A DNA stretch of 6,762 nucleotides from Rubrobacter sp. Its GTDB lineage: Bacteria; Actinomycetota; Rubrobacteria; Rubrobacterales; Rubrobacteraceae. The stretch lies in the NCBI GenBank assembly GCA_016781775.1, contig JADDPR010000181.1:1-6762 (forward strand), read 5' to 3'. The first letter of the stretch is position 1, and the number at the start of each line of letters is the position of its first letter. The translations under genes and the position numbers were made by a program. This document shows positions 5,349-6,762 of this stretch, piece by piece. The notes beneath the pieces were generated by a model. The model did no database searches, was not told where the DNA came from, and saw nothing but the letters and a program-made list of their open reading frames with translations.

Positions 5349-6365
5349 TCAGGAGCCTCCCACGTAGCGCTCGCCTGCTCCCGCCTTCCCCGCCAGGGGG
5401 AATCCTTCGGAGGTGCCGTCCTTGACCCGCACATTTTCGTCCCAGGGGAGGCGCCACTCGCCCGCCACCAGGTCTTGCATGTAGGTGTAGGGGCAATCCG
5501 TGACCCCACCCTCCACGGCGACAAAGCCGCGGTGCCCGAGCTGGTAGATGTTGTTCTCCACCCCCCAGTGCTCCCGAGCCTGGTCGGCACGCCCGGGGAA
5601 CACCTCGCCCGTGACGACCTCCCCCGGGGTCTCGCTGCCCCGCGCCAGCATCGAGCCCTCGTAGTCGCAGAACATCCCCTCGCCCATGGAGCGGTTGATG
5701 CCGTCCGTACCCGCCATGGCGACCGAGAGGGTGTACATGAGGTTGCAGAAGGCGTTGGATTCGTTCGTGATCCTCCAGGCGTTGCGGATCGGTATGGTGT
5801 ACCCCGCCGTGCGAAGAGCCACGTTCGCGCCCTTGTAGGCAACCTCGCGGGCCACCTCGGGGAACATGCCATCGTGGCAGATCATGAGGGCCAGCTTGGA
5901 GCCCGCGGGGCCGTCGCACACCTGAAGTCCCATGTCCCCGGGCTGCCAGGGCTCGACGGGCACCCAGGGATGGAGCTTGCGTTGGTAGAGCACGATCTCG
6001 CCGGTGGCGTCGATTATCAGCCCGACGTTCCAAGGGTTGCCGTCCGGGTTCTCCTCCATTACCGAGAAGCAACCCCACACCCCCTGCTCACGGCAGACGT
6101 CCTTGAAGGCGCCCACCTCCGGCCCGTCGATGCTGCACATCAGCTCCGGCGCGGTGCTCATGCTGAGCCCGTGGAGGCAGTACTCGGGGAAGACGATGAG
6201 GTCCAGGTTGGGCATGCCCTTCTTGGTGCGGACGACCTTGTCGCAGATCCGCTCGGTCTGGCTGACAAGGTCGTCGGGCGTTTCTATGACCGGGAGCTGA
6301 AACTGCACCAGCCCGACCACCATCCCGTCCGGAGTCTTGTTCAGTCCCCCGAGTTCCGTCGTCAT
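5349..6365 (-). CDS. amiF: Formamidase (nitrilase superfamily, AmiF type)
   Basis: Formamidase (EC 3.5.1.49) hydrolyses formamide to formate and ammonia in the cytoplasm. The 338-residue product matches the usual length (334 in Helicobacter pylori) and shows the nitrilase Glu-Lys-Cys triad: Glu61 in IVFPEYCLHG, Lys130 in YQRKLHPW and Cys163 in MICHDGMFPE, plus the second glutamate Glu138 in VEPWQPGD. AmiF-specific features include ICHDGM where aliphatic amidase AmiE has ICDDGN, and WGVENNIYQLGHRG near 267-280. ATG at 6365 follows AAAGGGGA (6370-6377, reverse strand) by about 4 bases. A GTG seven codons upstream is possible but has a poorer ribosome-binding site. The gene converges on the amidohydrolase gene and is preceded only 41 bases away by an IS30-family element end. 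In this locus it could remove formamide produced by the other hydrolases or simply supply nitrogen. Confidence 0.92.
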   Translation of the reverse strand: MTTELGGLNKTPDGMVVGLVQFQLPVIETPDDLVSQTERICDKVVRTKKGMPNLDLIVFPEYCLHGLSMSTAPELMCSIDGPEVGAFKDVCREQGVWGCFSVMEENPDGNPWNVGLIIDATGEIVLYQRKLHPWVPVEPWQPGDMGLQVCDGPAGSKLALMICHDGMFPEVAREVAYKGANVALRTAGYTIPIRNAWRITNESNAFCNLMYTLSVAMAGTDGINRSMGEGMFCDYEGSMLARGSETPGEVVTGEVFPGRADQAREHWGVENNIYQLGHRGFVAVEGGVTDCPYTYMQDLVAGEWRLPWDENVRVKDGTSEGFPLAGKAGAGERYVGGS

Positions 6366-6406
6366 CGCGTCCCCTTTCGACAGCACGCTCAGATCCCCAA
6401 AGAGAT

Positions 6407-6433
6407 GGTGGGTTCAACCGGTCGGTGCAACAC
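6407..6433 (+). repeat. Candidate left terminal inverted repeat of the IS30-family element
   Basis: This stretch lies directly upstream of the transposase and matches the recalled IS30 end at most positions of a 20-base core. Its right-end partner is not in the window. Confidence 0.55.
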
Positions 6434-6461
6434 GGGGTAGGTTTTCGGTGTTGTCCGGATC

Positions 6462-6467
6462 GGAGGT
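6462..6467 (+). promoter_or_regulatory. Ribosome-binding site that fixes the transposase GTG start
   Basis: GGAGGT stands 6 bases before GTG at 6474. The nearby ATG at 6470 is in another frame without transposase similarity. The in-frame TGA at 6471-6473 immediately before the GTG rules out any earlier start. Confidence 0.75.
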
Positions 6468-6473
6468 GCATGA

Positions 6474-6762
6474 GTGGCGAGGCTGGGTCATCCCAGAGGG
6501 TTGTCCGCGGCGGGCAAGAAGGAGCTGTGGGAGCGGTGGAGGGCCGGGGAGTCCATCAGCGACATCGCCAGGGCCCTCAAGAAGCCCCCCGGCTCCATCC
6601 ACGGGATGATCGAGGCCACCGGGGGCTTCTCTCCGCCAGAGCGGCGCAGGCGAGGATGCGCGCTCACTTCGGTCGAGCGGGAGGAGATCTCCCGCGGGCT
6701 CGCTGCCGGAGAATCCCTGCGTGCGATCGCCGCCCGGCTGGGCCGGTCGGCTTCCACTGTCT
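6474..6762 (+). CDS. IS30-family transposase, N-terminal part
   Basis: IS30 transposases are DDE enzymes that recognise the element ends through N-terminal helix-turn-helix domains. The 96 visible residues contain two related helix-turn-helix units. The first is at about 15-47 (KKELWERWRAGESISDIARA, then LKKPPGSIHGMI). The second is at about 66-96 (TSVEREEISRGLAAGESLRA, then IAARLGRSASTV). They are joined by a basic linker, PPERRRRGC. The second unit is the classic IS30 'EREEISRGL..G.S...IA..LGRS.STV' signature. The start is GTG at 6474, with a good GGAGGT site and an in-frame stop directly before it. The catalytic DDE domain would lie beyond the window, so whether the gene is intact is unknown. 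Base composition is as GC-rich as its neighbours, suggesting an element long adapted to high-GC hosts. Confidence 0.88.
   Translation, partial: MARLGHPRGLSAAGKKELWERWRAGESISDIARALKKPPGSIHGMIEATGGFSPPERRRRGCALTSVEREEISRGLAAGESLRAIAARLGRSASTV

Larger units (their letters stand above)
6407..6762 (+). mobile_element. IS30-family insertion sequence, left end and start (runs off the edge)
   Basis: The transposase beginning at 6474 is of IS30 type, and 67 bases upstream lies a candidate terminal repeat at about 6407-6433. Its core GGTTCAACCGGTCGGTGCAA resembles, from memory, the E. coli IS30 terminal repeat core GATTCAATTGGTCAACGCAA in the same orientation (tip to the left, element to the right). 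The core is itself an imperfect palindrome, GTTnnACCG-nn-CGGTnnAAC. The right end and target duplication are outside the window, so the exact boundary is uncertain by a few bases. Confidence 0.65.

Noticed and set aside
5349..6365. Aliphatic amidase AmiE instead of formamidase
   Set aside because: The nucleophile region reads ICHDGMFPE and the region near 267-280 reads WGVENNIYQLGHRG, both typical of AmiF and different from AmiE.
5475..6440. Long forward open frame opposite the formamidase gene
   Set aside because: The reverse strand encodes a clear formamidase with all catalytic residues; the forward frame is low-complexity and has no recognisable motif.
1..6762. CRISPR array, tRNA or rRNA genes
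   Set aside because: No regularly spaced repeats and no tRNA-like or rRNA-like conserved segments were seen on either strand.

Overview
The window is GC-rich throughout, with strong AGGAGG-type ribosome-binding sites, several GTG starts, frequent AGG arginine codons and a sortase gene. Together these point to a high-GC Gram-positive bacterium. The gene mix and codon style recall Rubrobacter (Actinomycetota), but that is an impression and not a database result.

Layout, left to right. (1) The first 38 codons of a DUF433 antitoxin-like gene run leftward off the edge at 1-116. (2) A 316-base gap carries a TATAAT-like box for that gene and a short direct repeat. (3) A complete membrane-anchored sortase lies at 433-1038 (+). 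It is closed by a strong hairpin terminator that also serves (4) the convergent amidase-signature hydrolase at 1152-2264 (-). (5) A 188-base divergent gap holds overlapping -10 boxes on a small palindrome. (6) A polytopic membrane protein of unrecognised family lies at 2453-3670 (+) and is built from two homologous halves. (7) A gap of 175 bases carries a possible 12-codon leader peptide, followed by (8) an amidohydrolase-superfamily enzyme at 3846-5219 (+). (9) A convergent formamidase of the nitrilase superfamily lies at 5349-6365 (-). (10) The left end and start of an IS30-family insertion sequence begin about 41 bases upstream of the formamidase start codon and run off the right edge.

Genes 4, 6, 8 and 9 look like a catabolic island for a nitrogen compound. 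Three hydrolases of three unrelated folds, all of which cut C-N amide bonds, surround one candidate permease. A plausible reading is uptake of an amide or cyclic amide, ring or side-chain opening by the amidohydrolase and amidase, and release of formate and ammonia by the formamidase. The substrate is not visible from sequence. The sortase and the antitoxin-like gene appear unrelated to this island. The IS30 insertion may have changed formamidase expression.
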